DNA of 64,000 nucleotides from contig NC_015951.1 of NCBI RefSeq assembly GCF_000147815.2, forward strand, positions 226,056 to 290,055, read 5' to 3'. Position 1 is the stretch's first letter, and the number at the start of each line of letters is the position of its first letter. A program made the position numbers and the translations under genes. Of the stretch, positions 15,941 through 24,521 are shown in pieces. The DNA comes from Streptomyces violaceusniger Tu 4113. Its GTDB lineage: Bacteria; Actinomycetota; Actinomycetes; Streptomycetales; Streptomycetaceae. The notes beneath the pieces were generated by a model, which worked only from the letters and a program-made list of their open reading frames with translations, was not told the origin of the DNA and did no database searches.

Positions 15941-18471
15941 GCCCGCTCCCGGGTGGGCGTGGTGTGAATGGTGGCGGCGGCCTCCGGGTCGGCGGGGATG
16001 AGGATCTTCATGGTGCCGACCCGGCCCAGCAGGTCCCGGTACAGGCACTCCCCCAGCCGGGCCTCCCGCTCGGCCTCGGGCAGGTCGAGGGGGGACAGGC
16101 CGGTGGTCACCAGCTCCAGCAGGTCCTTGTCCTCGCCGTCGAGGTCGAGGAAGGCCAGGCCGCGCCGGGCGAGGTGGCTGGTGCTCTGGCGGAACAGCAG
16201 CCGGTGGGGGATCAGGCCGCGGACGATCGCGCCGCGCTCGTTGTCGGAGGGGCCCACGTCATCGGAGTCGTGGCTCCCGACGAACGCAGCCGCGTTGTGC
16301 TTGCGGCCGTCGCGGACGAGTTCGAGGAGCAGCTCCAGGCCCTCGCTGGAGGAGGTGAGCCACCAGCACTCGTCCCAGACGCAGACGGCGAACTCCTCCG
16401 GTGAGGCGACCGCGATCTGCCGGCACAGCGCGGCGATCACGTACATCAGGGCGCGGCCCATGACCTTCTCGAACTCCATGCGCTCCAGGCGGAAGTCGCT
16501 GCCCAGTTCGGCCCGCTTGGGCAATTGGAGGGCGTGCACGCTGAAGACGACGCTGTCGGCGTCCGCGGCTGCCACCGGCAGGGTGGGGTCGAAGACCACC
16601 CTCGACAGGTCCTTGCGGGCGACGGCCCTGAGCTTGCGGGCCAGGCCCTGAGCGGCCGGGTCGCTCGCGCCGCGGGCCTTGAGCTCCTCGGTGAGGGCAC
16701 GCATCGAGGGGGCCGGTCCGGCCAGGACCGCCTCGATGGCCTCGGACAGGGCCACCCCTTCCAGATCCATCGGGCGCACGCCGAGCAGCAGCACCAAGAA
16801 CGACTCGGTGAACCGGGCGGCTTCCTGCGGGGCGAACAGGCGCAGTGGGTCGAGGGAGATCTGGGCGTCCTGGTCGACGGTGATGGTCTGGGTGGAGCCG
16901 GGGCAGGCGCCGGCGAAGCGCAGCCACTCCTGGTTCCGGGTGCGGTCGACGATGACCGCCCGGCCCCGGGAGTTGGCCATCCCGGTGCGGCGGCCGCGGG
17001 CAAGCACGCTGTAGACGGCCGCCTTCATGGCGACGCTCTTGCCGGCCCCGAGCTCGCCGATGAACGCGGCCGAGGCACTCGCGTTTTCCCGCGGCCCGCG
17101 AGAGAAATCGGCCAGCACCGGGCGGACCCCGCCGCCGGCCAGTTGCAGCCCGTACAGCGCTCCGGTGTCGTCGCCGAGCTCGGCGCCGGCCAGGGGCATC
17201 GCCATGGCGAAATCGGAGGCGAGCAGGATCTGCCGGTAGGCGGTCATCACCCGCGGGGTGCGGCAGCCGGGCAGCATCCCGTAGAAGAGACTCTCCTGCT
17301 CGCCCAGCGGCCGGGCGAAGGTGTAGTCGCTCGGCCCGAAGTGGCTGGCGACGGCCGTGGCCCGGTCCTGCGCCTCGTCGGCGTTCTGGCCCCATACGCA
17401 CAGCGCCACCATGGCGCCGACCTCCACCTCACGGGCGGAGGAGGTCACCCGCGACCGGAAGTGCGAGAGCTTCCCGATGCCGGTGCGGACGTGGTCCGGC
17501 GCGCCGGCGGCATCACCGTCGTATTCGGCTTCCTGGTGGGCCAGCTCCCGTGCCCGGCGCCTCGACTTGGCTTCGGCCTTGTGCCCGGGGGTGATGTGGA
17601 GGCGGGCAACCCAGTCGATCGGGAAGGGGAACTGGTCGAGCGCCTGGAGGTACTCGCTGCCGGGAAAGGCGTATTCCTCGGGCATCTCCGACAGGGCGAG
17701 CAGCGCCTGGTAGCTGTCCCCCCACTCGGTGGCCACCTGCAGGAAGCGGCGGTGAAACGGGTTGCCGACCGCCCGGCCACGCCGGGTGTCAAAGTCGGTT
17801 CCGCCTTCGGCCAGGAGGACTTCGCTGAGCGCCGCGGTGGTCCGTCCCCGTCCCCGTACCCGGTGCGCGCTGTCGTCCGGGGCGGGCAGCAGGGGCTCGG
17901 CCAGGCCACGGCGGACACTGCGGCCGTAGATCCACAGAATTTCGGACTCCGTGGCCGGCCGCATCGGCACAGCGGCCGGCCACTGGGCCTGGATCCGCGC
18001 AGCCTGCTCGGTGCGCCGCTGTTCCTCGGCTGCGGAGACGGGCGCCGGCAACAGGCCCAGCTGTCCGGCCAGCTCGGCCCGGGCCGCGGCCAGGACCTGG
18101 GTGATAGCGCCCCGGCGGCTCTCGGAGGGCAGGGGGATGGCCAGCCAGTCGGTGCGGCCGGTCAGCTCCATCGTCTCCAGCTGGTCCAGCACCCGGTGGG
18201 CGAGGTCGACGTACCGTGCGGACGCCTCGAGGTCGATGCCGGCGGTCATGTCGCGGACGACCTGGGCCGGGTCGGTCTGGGGGCACAGGCTGAGCAGCAT
18301 CGGCTCACCCTCGAGGCTCTTGATCAGTGACTCGATCGTCTTGAGCCTGCGTCGCTTGGCCGCTGCCGTCGCGTGGGAGTAGTTCGCCGCGGAGACACGC
18401 CACACGGCCCAGCAGGTGCCGTGGGTGGTCCAGATGATGTTCCCGGCCACGTGCCGGACAGGCAGCCGCAT
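15937..18471 (-). CDS. VirB4-type conjugation ATPase
   Basis: An 844-residue protein with Walker A GELGAGKSVAMK (near residues 469-480) and Walker B-like CVWDECWWL (near 697-705), followed by GSHDSDDVG and RLLFRQST segments like those of VirB4/TraC ATPases. The N-terminal ~400 residues are the family-specific domain. It powers assembly of, or transfer through, the channel at the inner membrane. It starts two bases after the stop of the 239-residue membrane-protein gene and overlaps the VirB6-like gene. It is large and intact. Confidence 0.82.
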   Translation of the reverse strand: MRLPVRHVAGNIIWTTHGTCWAVWRVSAANYSHATAAAKRRRLKTIESLIKSLEGEPMLLSLCPQTDPAQVVRDMTAGIDLEASARYVDLAHRVLDQLETMELTGRTDWLAIPLPSESRRGAITQVLAAARAELAGQLGLLPAPVSAAEEQRRTEQAARIQAQWPAAVPMRPATESEILWIYGRSVRRGLAEPLLPAPDDSAHRVRGRGRTTAALSEVLLAEGGTDFDTRRGRAVGNPFHRRFLQVATEWGDSYQALLALSEMPEEYAFPGSEYLQALDQFPFPIDWVARLHITPGHKAEAKSRRRARELAHQEAEYDGDAAGAPDHVRTGIGKLSHFRSRVTSSAREVEVGAMVALCVWGQNADEAQDRATAVASHFGPSDYTFARPLGEQESLFYGMLPGCRTPRVMTAYRQILLASDFAMAMPLAGAELGDDTGALYGLQLAGGGVRPVLADFSRGPRENASASAAFIGELGAGKSVAMKAAVYSVLARGRRTGMANSRGRAVIVDRTRNQEWLRFAGACPGSTQTITVDQDAQISLDPLRLFAPQEAARFTESFLVLLLGVRPMDLEGVALSEAIEAVLAGPAPSMRALTEELKARGASDPAAQGLARKLRAVARKDLSRVVFDPTLPVAAADADSVVFSVHALQLPKRAELGSDFRLERMEFEKVMGRALMYVIAALCRQIAVASPEEFAVCVWDECWWLTSSSEGLELLLELVRDGRKHNAAAFVGSHDSDDVGPSDNERGAIVRGLIPHRLLFRQSTSHLARRGLAFLDLDGEDKDLLELVTTGLSPLDLPEAEREARLGECLYRDLLGRVGTMKILIPADPEAAATIHTTPTRERA

Positions 18472-18473
18472 GG

Positions 18474-19193
18474 TCAGCGCCCCTTCGTTGATTCGTGCTC
18501 GGCCCCGGTCGAGCGGCGCTGCGCGAGCAGCAGCTGCACGCCGGACCTCATCCCGGTCCCGTCACCGCCTGCCGTCACCGGCATCTCGGTGCGTGCCGGG
18601 ACCGTGGGGCGGGGAGTGACGGGCTGTTCAAGGTGTGGTGGTTCGGCCGCGCCGGCCGTCCCGGGCCGCTCCTCGGCGGCGGACGCCGGCCGCGCCGCGG
18701 CGGGGCCTCGCTGGTTGTCGGCCTGGTCTGCGGGGGGCGCGGATCCGTCGGCCTCGTCCTGCGCGGGCCGGTCCGCGGATGGCAAGGTGCAGGCGGCGCG
18801 GGCGCGGTGGGCAGGGGCGGCGCGCCAGGGCCGTCCCCGCAGCCGGCCATGGCGGGGCGCGCTCGCCAGCATGGCGATGCTCACCATGACCGCTGCCGGG
18901 TTCCGGCCGTCGAGCCGGACGAACCGCAGCGCCCACGCCCCCCCGTAGGGGATGACGATGACGATCAGCAGGTCCAGCACGCTATGGGTGCCCCACAGGC
19001 TGCGGGTCGCGATCAGCGGGATGAACAAGACGACCAGGGCAGTCAGCTGGGTCCTGGTGTAGGGGCCGCCGGGCAGCCGGGCGTTGCCGCCGGGGATCTT
19101 ACCGACGACGACCGGCAGGCGGCGGGCCTTGGTGTAGCAGTGGCCGATCAGACGGTCATCCGGGTCCGCCCCGACCAGTTCTGCGGCGCTCAC
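18474..19193 (-). CDS. PrgI/SCO6881-like transfer membrane protein
   Basis: A 239-residue protein whose GTG start overlaps the stop of the small pilin-like gene. The N-terminus is soluble (LIGHCYTKARRLPVVVGKIP), then two or three membrane helices follow (QLTALVVLFIPLIATRSL; VLDLLIVIVIPYGGAWAL), then a low-complexity Ala/Pro/Arg tail of ~110 residues. Small two-helix proteins directly before VirB4 are usual in Gram-positive type IV systems (PrgI family), which is the basis of the call. Confidence 0.65.
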   Translation of the reverse strand: MSAAELVGADPDDRLIGHCYTKARRLPVVVGKIPGGNARLPGGPYTRTQLTALVVLFIPLIATRSLWGTHSVLDLLIVIVIPYGGAWALRFVRLDGRNPAAVMVSIAMLASAPRHGRLRGRPWRAAPAHRARAACTLPSADRPAQDEADGSAPPADQADNQRGPAAARPASAAEERPGTAGAAEPPHLEQPVTPRPTVPARTEMPVTAGGDGTGMRSGVQLLLAQRRSTGAEHESTKGR

Positions 19194-19474
19194 GGCGCCT
19201 GTCCGGTGCCGGCGGGCCTGACGCCGTTGTCGTACTGGGTGACGTCCGTACCGGTCTTGTCGCTCAGCAATTCCAGGTTGGCCGCACCCCACCAGACCAT
19301 GGCGGCCAGGATGACCGAGAGGATGGTCGGCCCGGCCGCGCGCGTCTTGAACCCGACCACGGCAATGAACACCAGGCACATGAGCGGGATGACCCCGTAG
19401 AGGAACAGGTTCTGCAGGTCGGTGCTCAGCAGCCGAGCGGTCTCGATGTTTCCGATCACAGCGAGCTGGTTCAT
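19190..19474 (-). CDS. Small VirB2/TrbC-like membrane protein
   Basis: A 94-residue protein with two membrane helices (LFLYGVIPLMCLVFIAVVGF and TILSVILAAMVWWGAANLEL), short polar loops and a hydrophilic end (YDNGVRPAGTGQAP). Size, topology and place in the operon match pilin-like or channel components of type IV-like systems, but no signature residue proves this. GTGA overlap with the next gene indicates coupling. Confidence 0.6.
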   Translation of the reverse strand: MNQLAVIGNIETARLLSTDLQNLFLYGVIPLMCLVFIAVVGFKTRAAGPTILSVILAAMVWWGAANLELLSDKTGTDVTQYDNGVRPAGTGQAP

Positions 19475-19505
19475 CAGGTTCTCCGTTCTGGGCGGCCGGG
19501 GACGG

Positions 19506-20555
19506 TCATGTGGCCGGGCCGGTCGGTGCGGTGGGCGGGGTGCGGTCGGCTGTGGCGGGGGTGGCGTCCAGGGCCGCGATCTCCCAGCGCCCGGCGCGGG
19601 CGGTGAGGGTCAGGGCGTAGGACAGCGGGACTGGCACCCGGTCGTCGCCGGTGGCGCGGATCTGCACCAGCAGCCGCTGCCGGGTACCGTTCGCCGGCAC
19701 GCCGGTGGCGGGACCGGCGCTCTCCTCGCCCGCGACGGCCAGGTACTCGACCTCGACCTCGCGGTACGGGGCCGGGCGGACCGGTTCCATGTGGAGACCG
19801 GGGGCGAGGTAGCGGTCCAGCTCCCCTGAGCCGGTCAGGTACGCGTCGAGGAAGTCCCGGGCGGTCTCGGCGCGGGTGTCCCCTGGCACGGCGGCCCGCT
19901 CCGGCCCGTAGCCGAGTTGCGGCTGGCGGGGCTGGCCGCCGGGAGCGGCCACTTCGGCCGGCAGGGTGGCCGCCACGTAGTCCTCCGCGCCGGAGCCGTC
20001 GCCTCCCGCGGAGGCGAGTACGGGTACCTGGAAGTACCGCAGGGCACCGGACTTGGCCCCGTCCTCCTTCTCGCCGCCCTTCGGCCCGAGCCGGGCGGCG
20101 ACGGTGACCGACCACGCGCCCGATGCGGTTTGCCGCACCCGGACAGCGGTCGTCTGGGTCGCGGTCTGCCGCCCTGACTTCCCGTCCAGCTGCAGCTGCC
20201 CGGCCGACGGGTAGTAGGGAGCGAGCTGGTCCTGGTCGCCCTCCCCGGCCGCGACGAAGGCGGAGACGTACAGCTCAGCGAACCCGGAGGGCCCTGCACC
20301 GTCTGCCTCGGCGTGCTGCGCTCGCGGCCGCGGCGGCGGGACGGCGTCCACGGCGGCCGCAGCCGACAACCAGGCCAGGAGACCCAGGATGGGGCCAGCG
20401 CAGATCACCGCCCACGCGAACCAGCGCGCCAGAACCGTCGCATTCGCCCGCGCGCCCGTTGACATCTGCCAGCCGCCGGCCTCAGTGCCGCGCTGCTCCC
20501 ACTCCTCCAACACGCTGCTGTCCGTCGCGCGCCTCCGCGCCCCGAGCCGCATCAC
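19506..20555 (-). CDS. TcpC/VirB8-like conjugal transfer protein
   Basis: A 349-residue protein with one membrane helix (near residues 43-68, WFAWAVICAGPILGLLAWLS) and two extracytoplasmic NTF2-like domains, seen as SGFAELYVSAFVAAGEGDQD and ARDFLDAYLTGSGELDRYLA. This is the architecture of TcpC/ConB, the Gram-positive equivalent of VirB8, a scaffold of the transfer channel. GTG 20555 overlaps the stop of the 81-residue gene. The two NTF2-like repeats make the call fairly firm. Confidence 0.78.
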   Translation of the reverse strand: MMRLGARRRATDSSVLEEWEQRGTEAGGWQMSTGARANATVLARWFAWAVICAGPILGLLAWLSAAAAVDAVPPPRPRAQHAEADGAGPSGFAELYVSAFVAAGEGDQDQLAPYYPSAGQLQLDGKSGRQTATQTTAVRVRQTASGAWSVTVAARLGPKGGEKEDGAKSGALRYFQVPVLASAGGDGSGAEDYVAATLPAEVAAPGGQPRQPQLGYGPERAAVPGDTRAETARDFLDAYLTGSGELDRYLAPGLHMEPVRPAPYREVEVEYLAVAGEESAGPATGVPANGTRQRLLVQIRATGDDRVPVPLSYALTLTARAGRWEIAALDATPATADRTPPTAPTGPAT

Positions 20556-20797
20556 AGCCAGCCTCCGGCGAGCTCGTTGATACGTGCGCGCAACTCCGCC
20601 TCAGGACGCTGGCTCAGCACCTCCAGAGACGCGAGAACGCCGGGAGCGTCCCGGTCGAGGTAGTCCCGCAGCGCGTCGTACGTCGCGGCGTTGAACGGGC
20701 GGTACACCAGAGCAGCACCGAGACCGATCAGGAGGCGCTGGGCCCGCACGACGCGCTCTTCATCCGGGTCCAGTGGAGTCTTCGCGGTGGACGACAT
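20552..20797 (-). CDS. Small conserved-type protein of the transfer operon
   Basis: An 81-residue soluble protein; ATG 20797 follows a GAGAAGAG ribosome site, preferred over an upstream start that would add 18 residues. It is acidic to neutral and helical (EERVVRAQRLLIGLGAALVY, then ELRARINELAGGWL). I do not recognise a family. It sits between the regulator and the TcpC-like gene and is coupled to the latter. Confidence 0.6.
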   Translation of the reverse strand: MSSTAKTPLDPDEERVVRAQRLLIGLGAALVYRPFNAATYDALRDYLDRDAPGVLASLEVLSQRPEAELRARINELAGGWL

Positions 20798-20847
20798 CTC
20801 TTCTCCGTTCGCTTGCGGCGCGAGACTGGTCAGGGAGGAAGGCCGGT

Positions 20848-21735
20848 TCACGCGGCGCGCCGAACGGTCGACATCAGGCGAGCAACGGCGCGGCTGCGTC
20901 GGCGCTGCCAGGCGGTCGCGGTGGTGCCAACACGGGCGGCAGCCGCCGTGTCGGACAGGGGCGCGGCGCGGTAGTGCCAGGCGATGGACTGGCCGTCGGC
21001 GGTGGACAGGCAGCCGGCCTCCATGGCGGCCAGGACAAGTTCGAGGAGTTCCAGGCGGGCAGCGCTCACTTCCGCCCCACCCGGCGTCGGCTCCAGGTCG
21101 GCAGCCGCCGCCGCTGCCCGGACCCCGCGGTGATGCGCCCGTGCCGCGGGGCCGGGCGCGGGATCGGCGAGCAGCTCGGCGACCGCCAGGTCCTGCGCCC
21201 GGTCTTCCCGCTCGGCGGCCAGCTCGCGGCAGACGCGGCCGAGCGTGTCGAGCGCGAGATTGGCGGCAGGCCGCCCGGGGCGGTGATGGATGCGGCCAGA
21301 GCGGGCGGTCTCGAAGAGGGCGGCGATAACCATGTGGCCGATCGCGTCGAACGACCGGCCACCGTAGGAGCGGACCTGGCCGCGGGCCATGCGCACCGCA
21401 GCCGGGAGCATCGCCTGTACGACGATGCGCGCGGCCAGCGTCGCTGACCGGTCATCGCCCGCAGCCCGCTGGAGAAGAGCGCGCAGAACGTCATCGGCCA
21501 ACGGACCGGCCAGTGCACCCTCCTGCGGGCGCAGCGCGGCGAGCAGCTGGTCGGGCCCAAGCTGCCACCACGCGGAATCGGTCACGGCCGCAACGCCGGC
21601 GGCGAGCTGATCGGCGATCAGCCAGTTCGTCACCAGGGTCCGTACGGACGCGTCTGCGGACAGCGCTGTCCACTCCGCATCCAAGCGGCTGAAGATCCCG
21701 CCGGTGGTCGGGGCAGGACGCGATAGATCGAGCAC
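20848..21735 (-). CDS. Sigma-factor-like DNA-binding regulator
   Basis: A 295-residue protein with GTG 21735 seven bases from AAAGGAG. The C-terminus has a helix-turn-helix resembling sigma region 4 (SIAWHYRAAPLSDTAAAARV, then GTTATAWQRRRSRAVARL). The middle (ALFETARSGRIHHRPGRPAA) is like divergent sigma-type regulators of Streptomyces plasmids. It heads the transfer operon, directly downstream of the iteron-rich gap at 21.8-22.2 kb, and may bind those repeats; that link is an inference. Confidence 0.6.
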   Translation of the reverse strand: MLDLSRPAPTTGGIFSRLDAEWTALSADASVRTLVTNWLIADQLAAGVAAVTDSAWWQLGPDQLLAALRPQEGALAGPLADDVLRALLQRAAGDDRSATLAARIVVQAMLPAAVRMARGQVRSYGGRSFDAIGHMVIAALFETARSGRIHHRPGRPAANLALDTLGRVCRELAAEREDRAQDLAVAELLADPAPGPAARAHHRGVRAAAAAADLEPTPGGAEVSAARLELLELVLAAMEAGCLSTADGQSIAWHYRAAPLSDTAAAARVGTTATAWQRRRSRAVARLMSTVRRAA

Positions 21736-21791
21736 GGCACGCTCCTTTCGGATCTCGTGCCGTGAACTCTCCTCACCCAGGCATGCCCGAA

Positions 21792-21925
21792 GGCTTGCCC
21801 AACTCACGAAAAGGCCAGGTCGGGGGCTTGCCCATTTCTACGCAGCCCAGAAACACCCCGCCGGGCAAGCCCTCGGACAGCATGGGCAAGCCCCTCTGGC
21901 CGGGCCAATCACCACCGGGCAAGCC
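21792..21925. repeat. Five copies of GGGCAAGCC in both orientations
   Basis: GGCTTGCCC occurs at 21792-21800 and 21826-21834, and its complement GGGCAAGCC at 21863-21871, 21884-21892 and 21917-21925. Spacings are 34, 37, 21 and 33 bases. Looser variants (GGGCAATC) follow. This lies directly upstream of the sigma-like gene and looks like an operator array or replication iterons. Confidence 0.75.
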
Positions 21926-22024
21926 TGCCCCGGGCAGGGCGGGCAATCAGAACGCAGACCGCTCCCGAGACCGATCGGGGCAACCCGCCGCCTGTCGCGA
22001 GGCGGTGTCCGATCGGGCTGGACC

Positions 22025-22164
22025 GGCCGTGGCCGATGGCCGATTGCCCTGGATCGGCCATCGGCCACGGCCAGGATCGGCCACCACCGGATCGGTCACG
22101 AGGTCATCGGCCACGCCGTCGCAGGGTGGCCGATGACCGACCCGTGCAACTGACGATGGCCGAT
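22025..22164. repeat. TGGCCGAT iterons with a perfect 20-bp inverted repeat
   Basis: Eight copies of TGGCCGAT or its complement lie at 22030, 22037, 22053, 22060, 22076, 22106, 22127 and 22157. The first four form a perfect inverted repeat, 20 bases per arm (22025-22044 and 22053-22072), around TGCCCTGG. The last two extend to an identical 14-mer, TGGCCGATGACCGA, 30 bases apart. Such order is far from chance and suggests a replication origin, partition or transfer site, or operator cluster. Confidence 0.8.
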
Positions 22165-22201
22165 GACCGATCCAGGACAACCGGCCATCACAAGGGCTCG
22201 A

Positions 22202-23809
22202 TCAGGAACGGCCACTGACCGAGCGAAGGTGCCCCCGGCCCTGCTGCCGCTGCTGCGCCGTCCGGTACTCCTTCGCCTTGTTCAGCGCGCGCTGGCCGGT
22301 ACGCGGGGACACATCCAGACGGCGTGCAACCTCTGCGCCCGACAACTTCTTGCCCGCCGCCTCGGCCTCGGTCAGCCACCCAGCAATCATCCGGTTCTGC
22401 TGCTCCTCAGCATCGGACTCTGGGCTCTGCTGCTCCGGTACGCGTACCGTCGCGATGCCCGCGTCGGCCACCGTCGTATCCCACCCTGCTCCGCTGCCGG
22501 TCGACGCCGACGGTTGCCCCGCCGTCACTGTGGGCGTGGCGTCCATGGGCATCTGCTCCGGGACTGCCGCCTCGGCCACCGGCGCGGTCATCGCCGGCAC
22601 CGGCTCTGCGGCGTACGGCTGCGGCGCGGCGGGCTCGACAGACGGCGTGCCGAAGAACGCATGCATGTCGGCCGGGCCTTCAGCCGTCCCTGAGCCGCTA
22701 TCGGCCCGCCGATCGGTCACGGCCGATTCGTCGGCCACCAGCTGCCTCTCCGCGGGTTCACGGGCTGCTTGCCGCAGCTCCTGCAGGACGGGGCGCAGCT
22801 GCTCCTCGGCCACAGGGCCACCTGTGGCCGGGTCGGTCACGTTGTACGCATCGTGGAGGAAGAAGCCGAACTGGTGGGCGTTCGGGAAGCTGCCGTACTG
22901 GGCGACGTATGCGTGAACGGCCTCGTAGAAGTCGATCACGGACGGTGTCGGAGTCTGGCCAGCCGTCGCCGGGAGGCTGCCGTTGACCGGATCCGGGGCG
23001 GGGCCCAGTTCCTCTGGCCCGGTCGCGGTCGTAGTGATCTCCCTCGTATCTAGCGCGCGCTGGTGCTCGGTGTCAGGCTGTGTCACCAGCGGCTGGTCGT
23101 CGGCGCGATCGACCGACACCGTGAACGGCTCCAGCCCGGCCGCGGCGAGCCCCGCGGGGGCGGTGTCCGACAGCGGCACCCCGTACCGCGCCAGCCGCAG
23201 CGGCATCAGCGACTCCACGGGCGCCTTGCGGCGCCAGGAGCGTCCGTAGCGGGCGCGCAGCCGGGCCTGGTAGACCAGCCGGTCCTGCTCCAGCCTGATG
23301 ACCTCGTCGTAACTGCGCAGTTCCCACAGCTTCATCCGGCGCCACAGTCGGAAGGTGGGCACCGGCGCGAGCAGCCAGCGGGTGATGCGGACCGACTCCA
23401 TGTGCCGGTCGGCGGTGATGTCGGCGATCCGGCCGACCGCGTGCCGGGCGGCCTCGACGGAGACGACGAAGAGGATCGGGATCACGGCGTGCATGCCGAC
23501 GCCGATCGGGTCCGGCCAGGCGGCCGCGCCGTTGAAGGCGATGGTGGCCGCGGTCAGCAGCCACGCGGTCTGGCGCAGCAGCGGGAAGGGGATGCGGATC
23601 CAGGTGAGCAGCAGATCCAGCGCCAGCAGGACCACGATCCCCGCGTCGATACCGATCGGGAAGACGTTGGAGAACTGGCCGAAGCCCTTGTCGCGGGCGA
23701 GATCGCGCACCGCGGAGTAGGAACCGGCGAAGCCGATCCCCGCGATCCCCACCGCCCCGGTGACGACCACCCCGATCAGTATTCGATGCATGCGGGTCAG
23801 CCGCTCCAC
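22202..23809 (-). CDS. DUF2637 (Spd-like) membrane protein with C-terminal HTH
   Basis: A ~535-residue protein. GTG 23809 is preferred, with AGGAGG 12 bases upstream; ATG 23791 is the alternative. Four membrane helices fill residues ~7-120 (ILIGVVVTGAVGIAGIGFAG; AGIVVLLALDLLLTW; WLLTAATIAFNGAAAW; AVIPILFVVSVEAARHAVG), the DUF2637 domain typical of Streptomyces plasmid-spread genes. The long tail ends in a helix-turn-helix (KLSGAEVARRLDVSPRTGQR). Spd proteins act in spread of transferred DNA between mycelial compartments; this role is inferred from family and context. Confidence 0.78.
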   Translation of the reverse strand: MERLTRMHRILIGVVVTGAVGIAGIGFAGSYSAVRDLARDKGFGQFSNVFPIGIDAGIVVLLALDLLLTWIRIPFPLLRQTAWLLTAATIAFNGAAAWPDPIGVGMHAVIPILFVVSVEAARHAVGRIADITADRHMESVRITRWLLAPVPTFRLWRRMKLWELRSYDEVIRLEQDRLVYQARLRARYGRSWRRKAPVESLMPLRLARYGVPLSDTAPAGLAAAGLEPFTVSVDRADDQPLVTQPDTEHQRALDTREITTTATGPEELGPAPDPVNGSLPATAGQTPTPSVIDFYEAVHAYVAQYGSFPNAHQFGFFLHDAYNVTDPATGGPVAEEQLRPVLQELRQAAREPAERQLVADESAVTDRRADSGSGTAEGPADMHAFFGTPSVEPAAPQPYAAEPVPAMTAPVAEAAVPEQMPMDATPTVTAGQPSASTGSGAGWDTTVADAGIATVRVPEQQSPESDAEEQQNRMIAGWLTEAEAAGKKLSGAEVARRLDVSPRTGQRALNKAKEYRTAQQRQQGRGHLRSVSGRS

Positions 23810-23913
23810 CGTGCCCCGCCCCCTCCTATGTATCTCGCCGAACTCCGTCAACGGGAGTGCACAGTCTCTCACCGCGCCGATCAGACAACCGCTCCCCCGA
23901 CCGTGCTGGGCAC

Positions 23914-24154
23914 AACGACATCTAGCTGCCCCCGCGCGGTTGGGTTGAGCCGAGAGTGGGCTGGACGGTGGGCTGCAGTAGGGGCTGTAGAGCAGGACCG
24001 AGAGGTGGACCGAGAGTAGGATCAGCCTTCCGTCGAGGTGGTGCATCCTTCCAGGTCAGCGCATATGGGCAACCCTTCTGGAGCTGCCGACACCTCTTTC
24101 TGCGTCAGCCAGAAAGAGACATGAGTCAGTCAGCCGGGCAGCGTGTCTGCGCAA
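23914..24154. repeat. ~240-bp noncoding repeat, copy 1
   Basis: Matches the stretch at 57098-57336 over its full length with scattered substitutions (roughly four bases in five agree by eye). Best conserved are GGGCTGTAGAGCAGGACCG, TTCCAGGTCAGC and a hairpin with stem CTCTTTCTG/CAGAAAGAG (24094-24102 and 24110-24118). It lies upstream of the DUF2637 gene, outside any convincing ORF. Confidence 0.75.
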
Positions 24155-24521
24155 CGCCCCGGCCGGTCCTGCTCGTCTTCCAGCAGGTCGGCAAGCGCTC
24201 CGCCAAGACCCCAGATGGAGAGGGTCGCCGACCTCACCCGCTACCACTGGCAAGGCCGATGACACAGCGGGGACGGATACCCCCTACGACCGCTGCATGC
24301 CGATCGTGGCGACCACGCTGGACCTGCTGCGCGAACATGGGCCGGCCGGACCTGCGTTCTGGCGGCTCGGCCGTGGCCACCGCCAGCCGCTGCGGGACAC
24401 GATTGGCAACCCCGCCGCGATGCCGCTCTCGCCCACCGCCGCTGAGCCGCCCGGACGATCGAACTCGCCAGCCATACCTGGCGCACCCGAGCGCACCCAT
24501 TGGACTCCAGTGTCGTCGTGG
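24155..24521. other. Gene-poor stretch after repeat copy 1
   Basis: About 370 bases with open frames on both strands but no start, ribosome site or recognisable protein. It could be degraded coding sequence; I see nothing I can name. Confidence 0.3.

Noticed and set aside
16525..18330. 601-codon plus-strand ORF
   Set aside because: Shadow of the VirB4 ATPase gene; no motif in the translation.
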